Origin: Nitrosomonadales bacterium
GTDB taxonomy: Bacteria > Pseudomonadota > Gammaproteobacteria > Burkholderiales > Gallionellaceae
Direction: 5' to 3'
Assembly: GCA_003235435.1 (NCBI GenBank)
Contig: QJWF01000202.1
Coordinates: 1-21,284, forward strand
Length of the DNA stretch: 21,284 nt
The notes beneath the pieces are model-generated. The model worked only from the letters and a program-made list of their open reading frames with translations. It had not been told where the DNA came from and did no database searches. The position numbers and the translations under genes are program-made. Below, in pieces: positions 9,478-18,645 of this stretch. The stretch's first letter is position 1. The number at the start of each line of letters is the position of its first letter.

Positions 9478-9486
9478 ATTTTAGCA
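9478..9486 (-). promoter_or_regulatory. Possible extended -10 promoter for fdxA-addB-addA
   Basis: On the minus strand TGC-TAAAAT forms an extended -10 element about 33 bases before the fdxA start codon. No recognisable -35 hexamer lies at 16-18 bases spacing, which fits an extended -10 type but keeps the call tentative. Confidence 0.35.
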
Positions 9487-9616
9487 GAGCCGGGAAGATT
9501 AAATTCACTTCACAGAAGGGCCGTTTTTGGTTAGGATGCTTCTTGAAATCTCTCCACTAATCCCCAATTGAGCGCTTGCCGCCTTCCGAATCAATCCCTT
9601 AAAGCGAGACCCATAA

Positions 9617-9943
9617 ATGAGCGAACATATACACTACGTTTCCGATTCCACTTTTGACGCCGAGGTATTGCAGGCGCCGTTGCCGGTGCTGGTCGATTAC
9701 TGGGCCGAATGGTGCGGTCCCTGCCGCATGATTGCGCCCATTCTGGACGAGATCGGCAAGGAATATGAAGGCCGACTGACGATCGCCAAACTGAATGTGG
9801 ACGAAAACCAGCAGACTCCTGCAAAATTCGGCATACGAGGCATCCCGACACTGATGCTGTTCAAGAATGGCGATATTGCGGCGACCAAAGTCGGCGCCCT
9901 GTCCAAATCCCAATTGACGGCTTTTATTGACAGCCACATATAA
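9617..9943 (+). CDS. trxA: Thioredoxin 1
   Basis: This 108-residue protein is a classical cytoplasmic thioredoxin. The redox-active WCGPC motif (residues 32-36) sits in the expected [11 protein letters not shown] context, and the cis-proline loop [14 protein letters not shown] follows at about 72-85. It reduces disulfides in ribonucleotide reductase, peroxiredoxins and other partners, and is itself recycled by thioredoxin reductase. The length equals that of E. coli TrxA. The ribosome site is weak (AAAGCGAG). It is divergent from fdxA and lies 201 bases before rho in the same direction, an order common in proteobacteria. No U-rich intrinsic terminator follows it, so some transcripts may run into rho. 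Confidence 0.97.
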   Translation: MSEHIHYVSDSTFDAEVLQAPLPVLVDYWAEWCGPCRMIAPILDEIGKEYEGRLTIAKLNVDENQQTPAKFGIRGIPTLMLFKNGDIAATKVGALSKSQLTAFIDSHI

Positions 9944-9957
9944 AGCGTTTACTGTCT

Positions 9958-10047
9958 CACCCGCATTGCCCTCCGGAATCGTCCCCCAGCGATAAAAAAT
10001 ACAAAACGAAAACGTTACAGGGCATGCGGGTGGCCGTCTAGCACCCG
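9958..10047 (+). promoter_or_regulatory. Structured leader between trxA and rho with competing hairpins
   Basis: The arm at 9958-9972 (CACCCGCATTGCCCT) pairs with 10019-10032 (AGGGCATGCGGGTG): 14 base pairs with one bulged T around a 46-base loop. The 3' part of that arm, CGGGTG at 10027-10032, can instead pair with CACCCG at 10042-10047 as a small 6-bp hairpin, so the two folds exclude each other. Downstream, 10061-10144 is C-rich and G-poor (25 C against 8 G by hand count), as Rho-binding RNA tends to be. E. coli rho is known to be autoregulated in its leader; similar control here is inference. Confidence 0.45.
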
Positions 10048-10080
10048 ATTCGGTCTGAACCAATTCCAAACCTTTATTGT

Positions 10081-10107
10081 TTTAACCCTTGGCTTGATTT
10101 AACCCTT
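10081..10107 (+). repeat. Two copies of TTTAACCCTT upstream of rho
   Basis: The 10-mer TTTAACCCTT occurs at 10081-10090 and 10098-10107, a period of 17 bases, in the rho leader 38 bases before the start codon. The copies could be protein-binding half sites or chance. No clear sigma70 promoter is formed around them. Confidence 0.4.
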
Positions 10108-10144
10108 AGATTTCGCTTTCCTCAATCACCAATCTCGCATCGCT

Positions 10145-11401
10145 ATGCACTTATCCGACCTGAAAACCAAACACGTCACCGAACTTGTTGAAATGGCTGC
10201 GGCCAATGAAATAGAAAACGCCAATCGAATGCGCAAGCAGGACGTCATTTTCGCTTTGCTGAAAAGCCAGGCTAAAAAGGGCGAAAGCATCTTTGGCGAC
10301 GGCACGCTGGAGATCCTGCCGGACGGCTTCGGCTTCCTGCGTTCGCCTGATACTTCCTACCTGGCCGGCCCGGACGACATCTATGTCAGCCCCAGCCAGA
10401 TCCGCCGCTTCAACCTGCATACCGGCGATTCGATCGAAGGCGAGATACGCACCCCAAAGGACGGTGAGCGCTATGTGGCCCTGGTAAAAGTGGACAAGGT
10501 CAACAGCGAGCCGCCCGAGAATGCCAAGAACAAGATACTGTTCGAGAACCTTACCCCGTTATTCCCCACCGAACCTCTGAAACTCGAGCGTGACATCAAA
10601 GCAGAGGAGAACATCACCGGACGTATCATCGACATCGTTGCGCCGATCGGGAAAGGGCAGCGCGGCCTGCTGGTTGCCTCGCCGAAATCCGGCAAGACCG
10701 TGATGCTGCAGCACATCGCGCATTCCATCGCTTCGAACAATCCGGACGCTATCCTTATAGTTCTGCTGATCGACGAACGTCCCGAAGAAGTGACCGAAAT
10801 GACGCGCACTGTGCGCGGCGAAGTGGTCGCTTCCACGTTCGACGAACCGGCCAGCCGACATGTACAGGTTGCCGAAATGGTGCTGGAAAAGGCCAAGCGC
10901 CTGGTCGAGCACAAAAAGGATGTGATCATCCTGCTCGATTCGATCACCCGCTTGGCTCGCGCATATAACACGGTGGTTCCCTCATCCGGCAAGGTTTTGA
11001 CCGGCGGCGTGGACGCCAATGCGTTGCACCGTCCGAAACGCTTTTTCGGCGCGGCGCGCAACATCGAGGAAGGCGGGTCGCTGACCATCATAGCCACCGC
11101 GCTGGTCGACACGGGTTCTCGCATGGACGATGTGATCTACGAGGAATTCAAGGGTACCGGCAACATGGAGATCCACCTCGACCGACGCATGGCCGAGAAG
11201 CGCATCTATCCTGCAATCAACGTCAACCGCTCCGGCACACGCAAGGAAGAACTGCTGATCAAACAGGACATCCTGCAAAGGATATGGTTGCTGCGCAAGC
11301 TGCTCTACCCGATGGACGAACTGGAAGCGATGGAATTCCTGCTCGACAAGATCAAGGCAACCAAGAACAACGCCGAGTTCTTTGAATCGATGAAACGATA
11401 G
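10145..11401 (+). CDS. rho: Transcription termination factor Rho
   Basis: This 418-residue protein is close to the 419 of E. coli Rho and collinear with it. The N-terminal helical domain (about 1-47) and the OB-fold RNA-binding domain (about 50-125, [17 protein letters not shown]) lead into the RecA-like ATPase with P-loop SPKSGKT (179-185), Walker [15 protein letters not shown] (Asp265), Q-loop [11 protein letters not shown] (285-295) and [15 protein letters not shown]. It acts as a hexameric RNA-dependent helicase that ends untranslated transcripts. The ATG at 10145 begins the conserved MxLxxLK start, yet no Shine-Dalgarno is visible in the C-rich sequence before it. The unusual leader is described separately. 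Confidence 0.97.
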   Translation: MHLSDLKTKHVTELVEMAAANEIENANRMRKQDVIFALLKSQAKKGESIFGDGTLEILPDGFGFLRSPDTSYLAGPDDIYVSPSQIRRFNLHTGDSIEGEIRTPKDGERYVALVKVDKVNSEPPENAKNKILFENLTPLFPTEPLKLERDIKAEENITGRIIDIVAPIGKGQRGLLVASPKSGKTVMLQHIAHSIASNNPDAILIVLLIDERPEEVTEMTRTVRGEVVASTFDEPASRHVQVAEMVLEKAKRLVEHKKDVIILLDSITRLARAYNTVVPSSGKVLTGGVDANALHRPKRFFGAARNIEEGGSLTIIATALVDTGSRMDDVIYEEFKGTGNMEIHLDRRMAEKRIYPAINVNRSGTRKEELLIKQDILQRIWLLRKLLYPMDELEAMEFLLDKIKATKNNAEFFESMKR

Positions 11402-11447
11402 GGGAATCGGTCAAGCGACAAACTGTTAAATGTCCTGAAAAATCATT

Positions 11448-11475
11448 TTGACGGGGAAATCCGTTTGTGTATAAT
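11448..11475 (+). promoter_or_regulatory. Strong sigma70-type promoter for rplU-rpmA
   Basis: TTGACG (11448-11453) and a perfect TATAAT (11470-11475) are separated by 16 bases. The -10 box lies 39 bases before the rplU ATG, giving a short leader. High similarity to consensus fits a ribosomal protein operon. Confidence 0.8.
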
Positions 11476-11514
11476 GCGCGGCTCTGTAAAAGGAACGCAT
11501 CAAGCGAGGCAATC

Positions 11515-11829
11515 ATGTACGCAGTCATTAAAACCGGTGGCAAGCAATACCGTGTCACCAAAGGCGAAACCCTGAAGATCGAAACCATACCCGGAGACGA
11601 AGGCAGCGCTGTCGTACTGGACGAAGTGCTGATGGTTGCCGACGGCGACAAACTGAAGGTGGGCACGCCTTTGCTGAACGGTGCTTCCGTGAAGGCAACG
11701 ATCGTATCGCATGGCCGCGGCAACAAAGTCCGCATCTTCAAGATGCGCCGCCGCAAGCACTACCAGAAGAACCAGGGGCATCGTCAGAATTTTACCGAGA
11801 TCCGCATCGACGGTATCTCCGCTAAATAG
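11515..11829 (+). CDS. rplU: 50S ribosomal protein L21
   Basis: The 104-residue product begins [14 protein letters not shown] and contains the conserved [17 protein letters not shown] and [11 protein letters not shown] segments of bL21, a 23S rRNA-binding protein of the large subunit. The ATG at 11515 is the family start (GAGG 7 bases upstream); an earlier in-frame start at 11467 lies inside the promoter -10 region and is ruled out. It is first in a two-gene transcription unit with rpmA, 18 bases downstream, followed by an intrinsic terminator. Confidence 0.98.
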   Translation: MYAVIKTGGKQYRVTKGETLKIETIPGDEGSAVVLDEVLMVADGDKLKVGTPLLNGASVKATIVSHGRGNKVRIFKMRRRKHYQKNQGHRQNFTEIRIDGISAK

Positions 11830-11847
11830 TATCAAGGAGCAAACAGC

Positions 11848-12105
11848 ATGGCATCAAAGAAAGGCGGCGGCAGCACCAGTAACGGACGCGACTCACACTC
11901 GAAACGACTGGGCGTAAAGAGCTATGGCGGCGAACTGGTCAGCGCGGGCAGCATCATCGTGCGCCAGCGCGGTACGGAATTCCACCCGGGCGAGAACGTC
12001 GGCATGGGCAAGGATCACACATTGTTCGCCAAGATCACCGGCAAGGTTGTGTTCGCGATCAAGGGCGCGCAGAAGCGCAGGACCGTTTCCATTGTAGCCG
12101 CATAA
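11848..12105 (+). CDS. rpmA: 50S ribosomal protein L27
   Basis: The 85-residue product starts [16 protein letters not shown], the proteobacterial bL27 N-terminus that reaches towards the peptidyl-transferase centre. It lacks the cleaved extension seen in Firmicutes. The conserved [10 protein letters not shown] and [15 protein letters not shown] blocks are present. A good ribosome site (AAGGAG) lies 9 bases before the ATG. It is co-transcribed with rplU and followed 24 bases later by a stem-loop with six T residues. Confidence 0.98.
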   Translation: MASKKGGGSTSNGRDSHSKRLGVKSYGGELVSAGSIIVRQRGTEFHPGENVGMGKDHTLFAKITGKVVFAIKGAQKRRTVSIVAA

Positions 12106-12128
12106 GAAACGCTGCTTTGAACTGACCG

Positions 12129-13237
<1,109 letters not shown>

Positions 13238-13259
13238 GGAACCTCTGATCAAGTCCACC

Positions 13260-14378
13260 ATGAAAAACGTTTTGGCAAAGAGCAGGCGCATCGTCGTCAA
13301 GGTAGGCAGCAGTCTGGTGACGAACCAGGGCGCGGGACTCGATCTCGCTGCGCTCGGCAACTGGGCGCAGCAAATCGCCACACTCAATGCCAGCGGACAC
13401 CAGGTCGTGCTGGTGTCTTCCGGGGCCATCGCCGAAGGCATGCAGCGCCTCGGCTGGAAAAAGCGCCCCGCTTCGATACATGACTTGCAAGCCGCAGCCG
13501 CGGTGGGTCAGATGGGTCTGGTGCAAGCCTATGAAAGTTGCTTCCGCAAACACGACCTTCATGCCGCGCAGGTATTGCTGACCCATGCCGATCTGGTTGA
13601 CCGCGAACGTTATCTGAACGCGCGCTCCACGCTGACCACGCTGCTCGGTTTGCGCGTAATCCCGATCATCAACGAAAACGACACCGTGGTCACCGACGAG
13701 ATCAAATTCGGCGACAACGACACGCTGGGTGCACTGGTCGCCAACCTCATCGAGGCCGATGTGCTGATCATCCTCACCGACCAGAACGGCCTGTATTCTG
13801 CCGATCCTCGCAAGGATGCCAAGGCTACACTGGTCAGCGTCGCGCTGGCCGGGGATGAAAAGCTGGAAAAGATGGCCGGAAGCGCAGGCAGCCACATCGG
13901 GCGAGGCGGCATGCTCACCAAGATACTTGCTGCTAAGCGTGCGGCGCGCAGCGGAGCGCACACTGTTATCGCCTCCGGCCATGAACCCGATGTGCTGTTG
14001 CGGCTGATTCAGGGCGAATCCATCGGCACGCTTCTGACCGCGCCCACACTCACGTTGGCGGCACGCAAGCAATGGCTGGCCGATCACCTGCAGGTTGCCG
14101 GGAAGCTGGTGCTGGATGCGGGTGCAGTGACCGCGTTGCGCAGCGAGGGCAAAAGCCTGCTGCCGATAGGCGTCAAGAAAGTCGTCGGCGAATTCGAGCG
14201 CGGCGCCGCAGTCACCTGCGTCAACGAAGATGGCCAAGACATCGCGCGCGGGCTGACCAACTACAATGCCGAAGAAGCCCGCCGCATCGCGGGTCATGCC
14301 AGCCAGAAGATCGAATCCCTGCTCGGTTATGGCGGCGATGCCGAGATCATCCACCGGGACAATCTCGTACTGTTGTAA
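13260..14378 (+). CDS. proB: Glutamate 5-kinase with PUA domain
   Basis: The 372-residue product catalyses the first step of proline synthesis, ATP-dependent phosphorylation of glutamate to gamma-glutamyl phosphate. The amino-acid-kinase domain (about 8-258) shows [19 protein letters not shown] (51-60), the NENDTV and FGDNDTLGA active-site segments (138-158) and the nucleotide-binding [13 protein letters not shown] (172-184). A C-terminal PUA domain (about 278-362, ending [14 protein letters not shown]) gives the standard full length. It follows obgE by 22 bases and is probably co-transcribed. The ATG has only a weak upstream purine stretch. No intrinsic terminator is evident after it. Confidence 0.97.
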   Translation: MKNVLAKSRRIVVKVGSSLVTNQGAGLDLAALGNWAQQIATLNASGHQVVLVSSGAIAEGMQRLGWKKRPASIHDLQAAAAVGQMGLVQAYESCFRKHDLHAAQVLLTHADLVDRERYLNARSTLTTLLGLRVIPIINENDTVVTDEIKFGDNDTLGALVANLIEADVLIILTDQNGLYSADPRKDAKATLVSVALAGDEKLEKMAGSAGSHIGRGGMLTKILAAKRAARSGAHTVIASGHEPDVLLRLIQGESIGTLLTAPTLTLAARKQWLADHLQVAGKLVLDAGAVTALRSEGKSLLPIGVKKVVGEFERGAAVTCVNEDGQDIARGLTNYNAEEARRIAGHASQKIESLLGYGGDAEIIHRDNLVLL

Positions 14379-14539
14379 TACAACCGGACGAGATTGCGGC
14401 GAAGGGTAACTTGCGCAGCAGGCTAGCTCTGCATAGTATTCGGGATCACCAGATTATGGCGACATAAGCCGCGGGTTAAACCGCGTAGCGTTGGCCGTAA
14501 ACCCAACTTGGCACTTCTGCAGAAACGGTAAACAAGCTG

Positions 14540-14815
14540 TCATTCGAGCAAATTCAGGAGTGGCGCAATATTCAACAACAAGGTTATCAACCCGGCGCAC
14601 AAACACACCACGGAAGCCGCCAGGAGTAATACAGCAAAATAACCCATGACACCTGATGAACGAATGCTTCGTCTTAACATCCCAATCGAAAATGCGCTCC
14701 TGGAGTCTGCATCGAACAAGCGCCTGTATTCCCATAGCAACATCAATGCAACGAAAGCGAAACTGACCGCCAGGCCAAGATCGAGCAATACATCTTCGAA
14801 GAAACCAATATTCAT
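14540..14815 (-). CDS. Small two-helix membrane protein, unknown function
   Basis: I do not recognise a family. The 91 residues contain two hydrophobic segments (about 9-28 and 57-82) joined by a loop rich in arginine (RR at 31-32, RRS and R around 48-52). By the positive-inside rule the loop is cytoplasmic and both ends are outside. The start at 14815 is not directly preceded by a ribosome site; a four-codon mini-ORF with a strong Shine-Dalgarno ends 3 bases before it, so translation may be coupled. It is 103 bases downstream of the CheW-LysM gene on the same strand and may be co-transcribed. The clear membrane pattern argues for a real gene, but a 147-residue frame (14454-14897, same strand) also crosses the region. 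Confidence 0.6.
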   Translation of the reverse strand: MNIGFFEDVLLDLGLAVSFAFVALMLLWEYRRLFDADSRSAFSIGMLRRSIRSSGVMGYFAVLLLAASVVCLCAGLITLLLNIAPLLNLLE

Positions 14816-14818
14816 TGC

Positions 14819-14850
14819 TTAAGCTGCAGCCATCAAAGTAGATCACCTCC
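14819..14850 (-). promoter_or_regulatory. Mini-ORF (Met-Ala-Ala-Ala-stop) with near-ideal Shine-Dalgarno
   Basis: On the minus strand GGAGGTGATC (14850-14841), a full 10-base complement of the usual 16S rRNA 3' end, is followed after 7 bases by ATG GCT GCA GCT TAA (14833-14819). The stop is in frame with, and one codon before, the ATG of the 91-residue membrane protein at 14815. It could be a leader peptide that couples translation, or the old start of that gene cut off by a stop mutation. Confidence 0.5.
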
Positions 14851-14879
14851 GGGAAAGATATTGCATTAACACATCCCCG

Positions 14880-14897
14880 TTGCACACAGTAGTGCAA
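14880..14897 (-). other. Small stem-loop between the CheW-LysM gene and the 91-residue gene
   Basis: TTGCAC and GTGCAA form a perfect 6-bp stem with a 6-base loop, 22 bases after the stop of the CheW-LysM gene. No T-run follows on either strand, so it is not a standard terminator. It may be a processing or stability element in a shared transcript, or chance. Confidence 0.3.
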
Positions 14898-14918
14898 AGC
14901 GACACGACCTGGATACTC

Positions 14919-17456
14919 TTACTTGACAAGTCGTATCCTCTGTTCTGGAAAGATCAGATCCGGATCGGCAATCCTGTTTTCTCCTGCGATACGGGGATAG
15001 TTGAAGGGATTGCCGGTAAAGCGTTCTGAAATACTCCACAACGTGTCGCCTTCCTGCACCACATACACATCGATGCCGACCGGCCGGTTTTTTGGTATAT
15101 CAAGCTCAAGGGGGGGCTGGAGTTGCTCCTTTGCAGGCAAATTTTCCGTAAAAGACTGTTCAGGCTGAGCCTGCGTTGCTTTCGGCGGCTCTTTTGACAG
15201 GATGGAAGTTTCCAAGGCGGACTTATCAAAATTGCCCGCGTAATAAACCAGGACGGCCGTCAACAGCGCTGCAATGGTGACATAGGCGACATTTCGTTTT
15301 CGTGTACTCGCTGCGAAATTTTCATTTCCCGACAGGGTCGCCAGATGCTCTACTTCCCTGCTCATACGATAAGGTGTCGCGGTTCTGGCGCTTGTTGTGG
15401 CGCGCACCGGTTCCGCAACCCGTTTGTCAATTGCAGACCTGTTTGTTGCATTTTGTACCTGCCGCTTCCTGGTTGATGTTCCCAATGTCTCGGGTGGCGA
15501 CTGCCTGCCCGGCTCTCGCGGCTTGGCAGCCCCAGAGAATTGCCCTCGAAAAATAACATCATGTTCGGGTGTTGCAGTTTCCGGCGCTCCTGCTGCTGCC
15601 ACCGCTTTATCCGACAGGACCGGTTGTTCCGATACTTTCGCGTCAACAGCTTCGCTCTTCACGGGTCCGGCCGCATTCTGGGAAGCTATTGCCTCTTCTT
15701 CCCATTCGACGAATTCTGCATCATCTATCTCCGCGCGCCGTTTAAACTCCTGAGCCGCTTGAGAGGGTGTTGCTGCCAGATCCGCAAGTGTCGGATTCAC
15801 ACTTTCAGCGGCAACGAATTCCTGACTCTTCGATTCCTCGTTGAATCCTTCAGCCTCGACAACCGGTAGCCCATCGGTATATTCGGTATTGGTAGCTTCC
15901 GACTGGTTCATGCTTTGGGGCGCCAATGTTTTCTCCTTTACTTTCTCCTCTGTGGCGGGATTTTCATTAGGGCCAACTTCGTCCGCGTGTTCGATCATTT
16001 CCCCAGGGAACGTATATACAACGCCCGTCGGCGACATCCTCATCTGCTTCGAGAGTGCTGGCATGAATGCCTGTATCAGGGATTTCTCGAAATGTACCGA
16101 GATCGCCTCGACATTCAGGATGATCCTTACCGCGCGTTCGTCGGGATAACATCCATACATCAGATTGTGTGGCAAGTGGACCGGCACTGCGCGATGCAGC
16201 GATACAGGAAGGCGGCGTTCTCCGAACACTTTCTCGGTGATCACCAGCGCGCGGAAATCTCCGTTGTTCACAAGCATCATGCGCCATCCTGAGGTGGCAA
16301 CTGATCTCCTGCCGAACATCATGGCCGGATCGATCACCGGGAGGATTTCCCCATCGTGCTCTGCCAAGCCGACCACGATAGGCGGCACATCCGGAAGCTC
16401 GCGGCAAGTTTTGAAAGCAATATCATCTTCCACTTCCTGTTTGGGCAGCGCATAGCGCTCTCCCAGCAGCGAGAACTCCACTACCTCCGCGTCGTGTCTG
16501 AAAAATTTTTCGGGAAAACTGGAATCCGGGACATGGCGCTGCCAGACAGGCGCGTTATCGGCACCACTAGTATCCGGAGTCAACACAATCGCGAGATCTA
16601 CCAGCGGGATCAACTCGCCGTCGCGTACCACCACGTGCCTCAGCCATGAGTTCCAGGTAATCTTTGGCGCAGGCTTGATCGATACCTTATCGGCTGGCAG
16701 TGAACCCGCATCTTTATCAATCAACAAACCAAACGCGGCATCAGCAATCACGGCTGTAAGCATCACGGAATCCGGTGTGGCGCGCTGAGATTTGATGCGC
16801 AGTGCCAGGTCTATGACCGGCAACAGATGACCGTTATGAAAGGTCACACCCAGCACATACTGTGGGGCATTCGGTAACGGCGTTACCGGACCCAGACTGG
16901 CTGCATGGTTCCCGATACCCACCGCAGACACGGCGAAGACATCTCCCGCAATATCAGTAAATCTGAGCCGCAATATTCCGGAAATATCCTGCGGCTTTGC
17001 CTCCGGTATCTGCAACCACCCAGCTTGATGTGTATCCCCGGTTTTAAACAATCCGGAATAGAGGTCGGCGATATTGATGACTGGAATGGGAATGCTGCCA
17101 TGGACTGCGCAGGTATCTGACGCCTGCGATTTGAGATATCCAGGTAGCGGAAAAATTTTTTCGGGTTGAATGGACTGCGTTCTCAACTCGCCGCGCAAAA
17201 CAAACCCGATGACTTTTTCGCCCTGTTGCTTGAGTAATATGCAACCCTGCTCATTTCCCCGGGTGGGTTCAAGTCCGATACAAGCCGGAAAGTCGCCCAG
17301 GGTCACGGTGCAACCGTCCTCAATCATGATCCCCGCAATACGGGCGGGACTGAGAGGAATACGGTGCAGAGCTTTGATGTCCCTTACAGCCAGTATTTCA
17401 TCCTTCCAGATGCCGTACTGTGTGCCGTCGAAGGATGTGAGGAATAACTCTCTCAT
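14919..17456 (-). CDS. Triple CheW-domain protein with one membrane helix and C-terminal LysM
   Basis: This 845-residue protein combines domains not usually found together. Three CheW-like repeats lie at about 2-137, 162-294 and 322-459; repeats 2 and 3 show the CheW signatures (VLGVTFHNGHLLPVIDLA; VVGLAEHDGEILPVIDPA) and the first is more diverged. A low-complexity linker follows, acidic at about 490-595 (EFVEWEEEA) and basic at 650-720. TRKRN then precedes one transmembrane helix at about 722-740. After a Pro/Glu-rich spacer comes a LysM domain at 796-844 (VYVVQEGDTLWSISERFTGN ... PDLIFPEQRIRL). The positive-inside rule puts CheW repeats in the cytoplasm and LysM in the periplasm on peptidoglycan. 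CheW domains dock CheA and chemoreceptors, so an array anchor or polar hub is inferred. A TTG at 17480 would add eight residues; neither start has a good ribosome site. A REC-GGDEF gene lies upstream. Confidence 0.85.
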   Translation of the reverse strand: MRELFLTSFDGTQYGIWKDEILAVRDIKALHRIPLSPARIAGIMIEDGCTVTLGDFPACIGLEPTRGNEQGCILLKQQGEKVIGFVLRGELRTQSIQPEKIFPLPGYLKSQASDTCAVHGSIPIPVINIADLYSGLFKTGDTHQAGWLQIPEAKPQDISGILRLRFTDIAGDVFAVSAVGIGNHAASLGPVTPLPNAPQYVLGVTFHNGHLLPVIDLALRIKSQRATPDSVMLTAVIADAAFGLLIDKDAGSLPADKVSIKPAPKITWNSWLRHVVVRDGELIPLVDLAIVLTPDTSGADNAPVWQRHVPDSSFPEKFFRHDAEVVEFSLLGERYALPKQEVEDDIAFKTCRELPDVPPIVVGLAEHDGEILPVIDPAMMFGRRSVATSGWRMMLVNNGDFRALVITEKVFGERRLPVSLHRAVPVHLPHNLMYGCYPDERAVRIILNVEAISVHFEKSLIQAFMPALSKQMRMSPTGVVYTFPGEMIEHADEVGPNENPATEEKVKEKTLAPQSMNQSEATNTEYTDGLPVVEAEGFNEESKSQEFVAAESVNPTLADLAATPSQAAQEFKRRAEIDDAEFVEWEEEAIASQNAAGPVKSEAVDAKVSEQPVLSDKAVAAAGAPETATPEHDVIFRGQFSGAAKPREPGRQSPPETLGTSTRKRQVQNATNRSAIDKRVAEPVRATTSARTATPYRMSREVEHLATLSGNENFAASTRKRNVAYVTIAALLTAVLVYYAGNFDKSALETSILSKEPPKATQAQPEQSFTENLPAKEQLQPPLELDIPKNRPVGIDVYVVQEGDTLWSISERFTGNPFNYPRIAGENRIADPDLIFPEQRIRLVK

Positions 17457-17592
17457 AGGATTTGAGTGTGATAGGTGCAACGCACTTCGTCAAGGAGTTG
17501 CCCGCACCTGCTTGCTGCATCTTCATTACCCCGGCGGCAGGATAATCGGTTGCACTAAATCAGGTATAAACACCTTGCATGTTGGATCCCGA

Positions 17593-18585
17593 TCAACCGC
17601 CTTGTCCGTAGTCTAGATAGGCAACGCTGTTCCGTCCTTGTGTCTTGGCCAGATACAATGCGTTATCCGCAGACTTGACCAGTTTTTCGACCGGAATGTC
17701 GTCGCCAGGCACCACTGTGGATATACCGCAACTCAGCGTGACATAGCGGTGCGGTGAATCCTCATTCGCCACTTTGAGTCCTGCCACCTGCTCACGAATG
17801 CGATTGGCTACTGCACGGGCGCCTTCTGCGTCCGTCTCGCTGAGTATCAGCACGAACTCCTCCCCGCCATATCGTGCGGCAAGGTCGCTGGCACGGGGCA
17901 CGGCGCCGGAGATCATTTTTGCAACCGTTTTGAGGCATTCATCACCAGCCTGATGGCCATACCTGTCGTTGAATTTCTTGAAGTAATCCACGTCAAGCAT
18001 TACCACGGAAACCGGTTTCCGCAACCGCGCGCATCGACGCCACTCGCGCACCAGCAATTCATCAAACACACGCCGATTGGGAATACCGGTAAGACCGTCG
18101 GTCATCGACACCCGGTGCAATTCCATGTTGGCCAAGTTCAACTGCTCGTTGGCCTGGTTCAATTGCTCGGTCAACTGGACAAGTGCCCGCTGCATGCGCA
18201 CCAGGCGATACATGGCAGCCACTTTCGCCTGCAGCACCACCCTGCCGACCGGCTTGGTAAGATAATCATCTCCCCCCGCTTCTATGCCCCTCTTAAGGTC
18301 GTCGTCTTTGGACATCACGCTCAGGAAGATGATGGCCGTCCAGTCGTCTCTGCCCTGCAGCTTGCGCACCTGCTTCGCCACTTCATAGCCGGTGATGTCC
18401 GGGAGGATGATGTCCAGCAATATGATGTCCGGGCGTTCTCTCCGGTAAAGATCGATTGCGGCACTTCCGGTTTCCGCGATCAGCAACTGCACGCCGAGAT
18501 CATCCAGGTATCCGGTGATTGCCTTGATGGCGACCTTGCTGTCATCCACGAGCAGCACTTTCAGCTTGCCAAACTTATTCAACAT
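17593..18585 (-). CDS. Response regulator diguanylate cyclase (REC-GGDEF)
   Basis: The 330-residue protein has an N-terminal receiver domain (8-125) with the acidic pair Asp14/Asp15, phospho-acceptor Asp58 (DIILLDIILPD), Ser89 and Lys111 (LTKPVG). A coiled-coil linker (about 128-160, LTEQLNQANEQLNLANMEL) leads to a GGDEF domain (161-325) with active-site motif GGEEF at 240-244 and metal-binding Asp198/Asp200 (MLDVDYFKKFND). An RASD inhibitory site at 231-234 lies exactly five residues before it. It should therefore make cyclic di-GMP when phosphorylated and be feedback-inhibited by product, like PleD/WspR-type cyclases. There is no membrane segment. No histidine kinase is adjacent; the CheW-repeat gene follows after 136 bases on the same strand, suggesting input from a chemosensory CheA elsewhere. 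The ATG at 18585 has only a distant GGAG. Confidence 0.93.
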   Translation of the reverse strand: MLNKFGKLKVLLVDDSKVAIKAITGYLDDLGVQLLIAETGSAAIDLYRRERPDIILLDIILPDITGYEVAKQVRKLQGRDDWTAIIFLSVMSKDDDLKRGIEAGGDDYLTKPVGRVVLQAKVAAMYRLVRMQRALVQLTEQLNQANEQLNLANMELHRVSMTDGLTGIPNRRVFDELLVREWRRCARLRKPVSVVMLDVDYFKKFNDRYGHQAGDECLKTVAKMISGAVPRASDLAARYGGEEFVLILSETDAEGARAVANRIREQVAGLKVANEDSPHRYVTLSCGISTVVPGDDIPVEKLVKSADNALYLAKTQGRNSVAYLDYGQGG

Positions 18586-18645
18586 GGGATTTCTGATGGT
18601 CTCCGGTTCGCAAATCTTTATCCTGGATAATAGCTGGCGTCCGGC

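Noticed and set aside
9509-9616. Search for a trxA promoter
   Set aside because: TTGAAA and TTGCCG candidates exist, but neither has a convincing -10 box at suitable spacing.
14461-14490. Short CGCGG / CCGCG hairpin after proB
   Set aside because: Only five base pairs and no T-run follow; it is too weak to call a proB terminator.
14454-14897. 147-codon minus-strand frame spanning the small membrane protein gene
   Set aside because: The alternative frame has scattered Cys/Arg and no domain, while the 91-residue frame has two clean membrane helices. A GTG within the strong Shine-Dalgarno would start it, but that overlaps the site itself.
14911-14938. Inverted repeat GGATAC...GTATCC around ACTTGACAAGT at the end of the CheW-LysM gene
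   Set aside because: It overlaps the last codons and stop, has uneven internal loops and no T-run, so it is not supported as a terminator.
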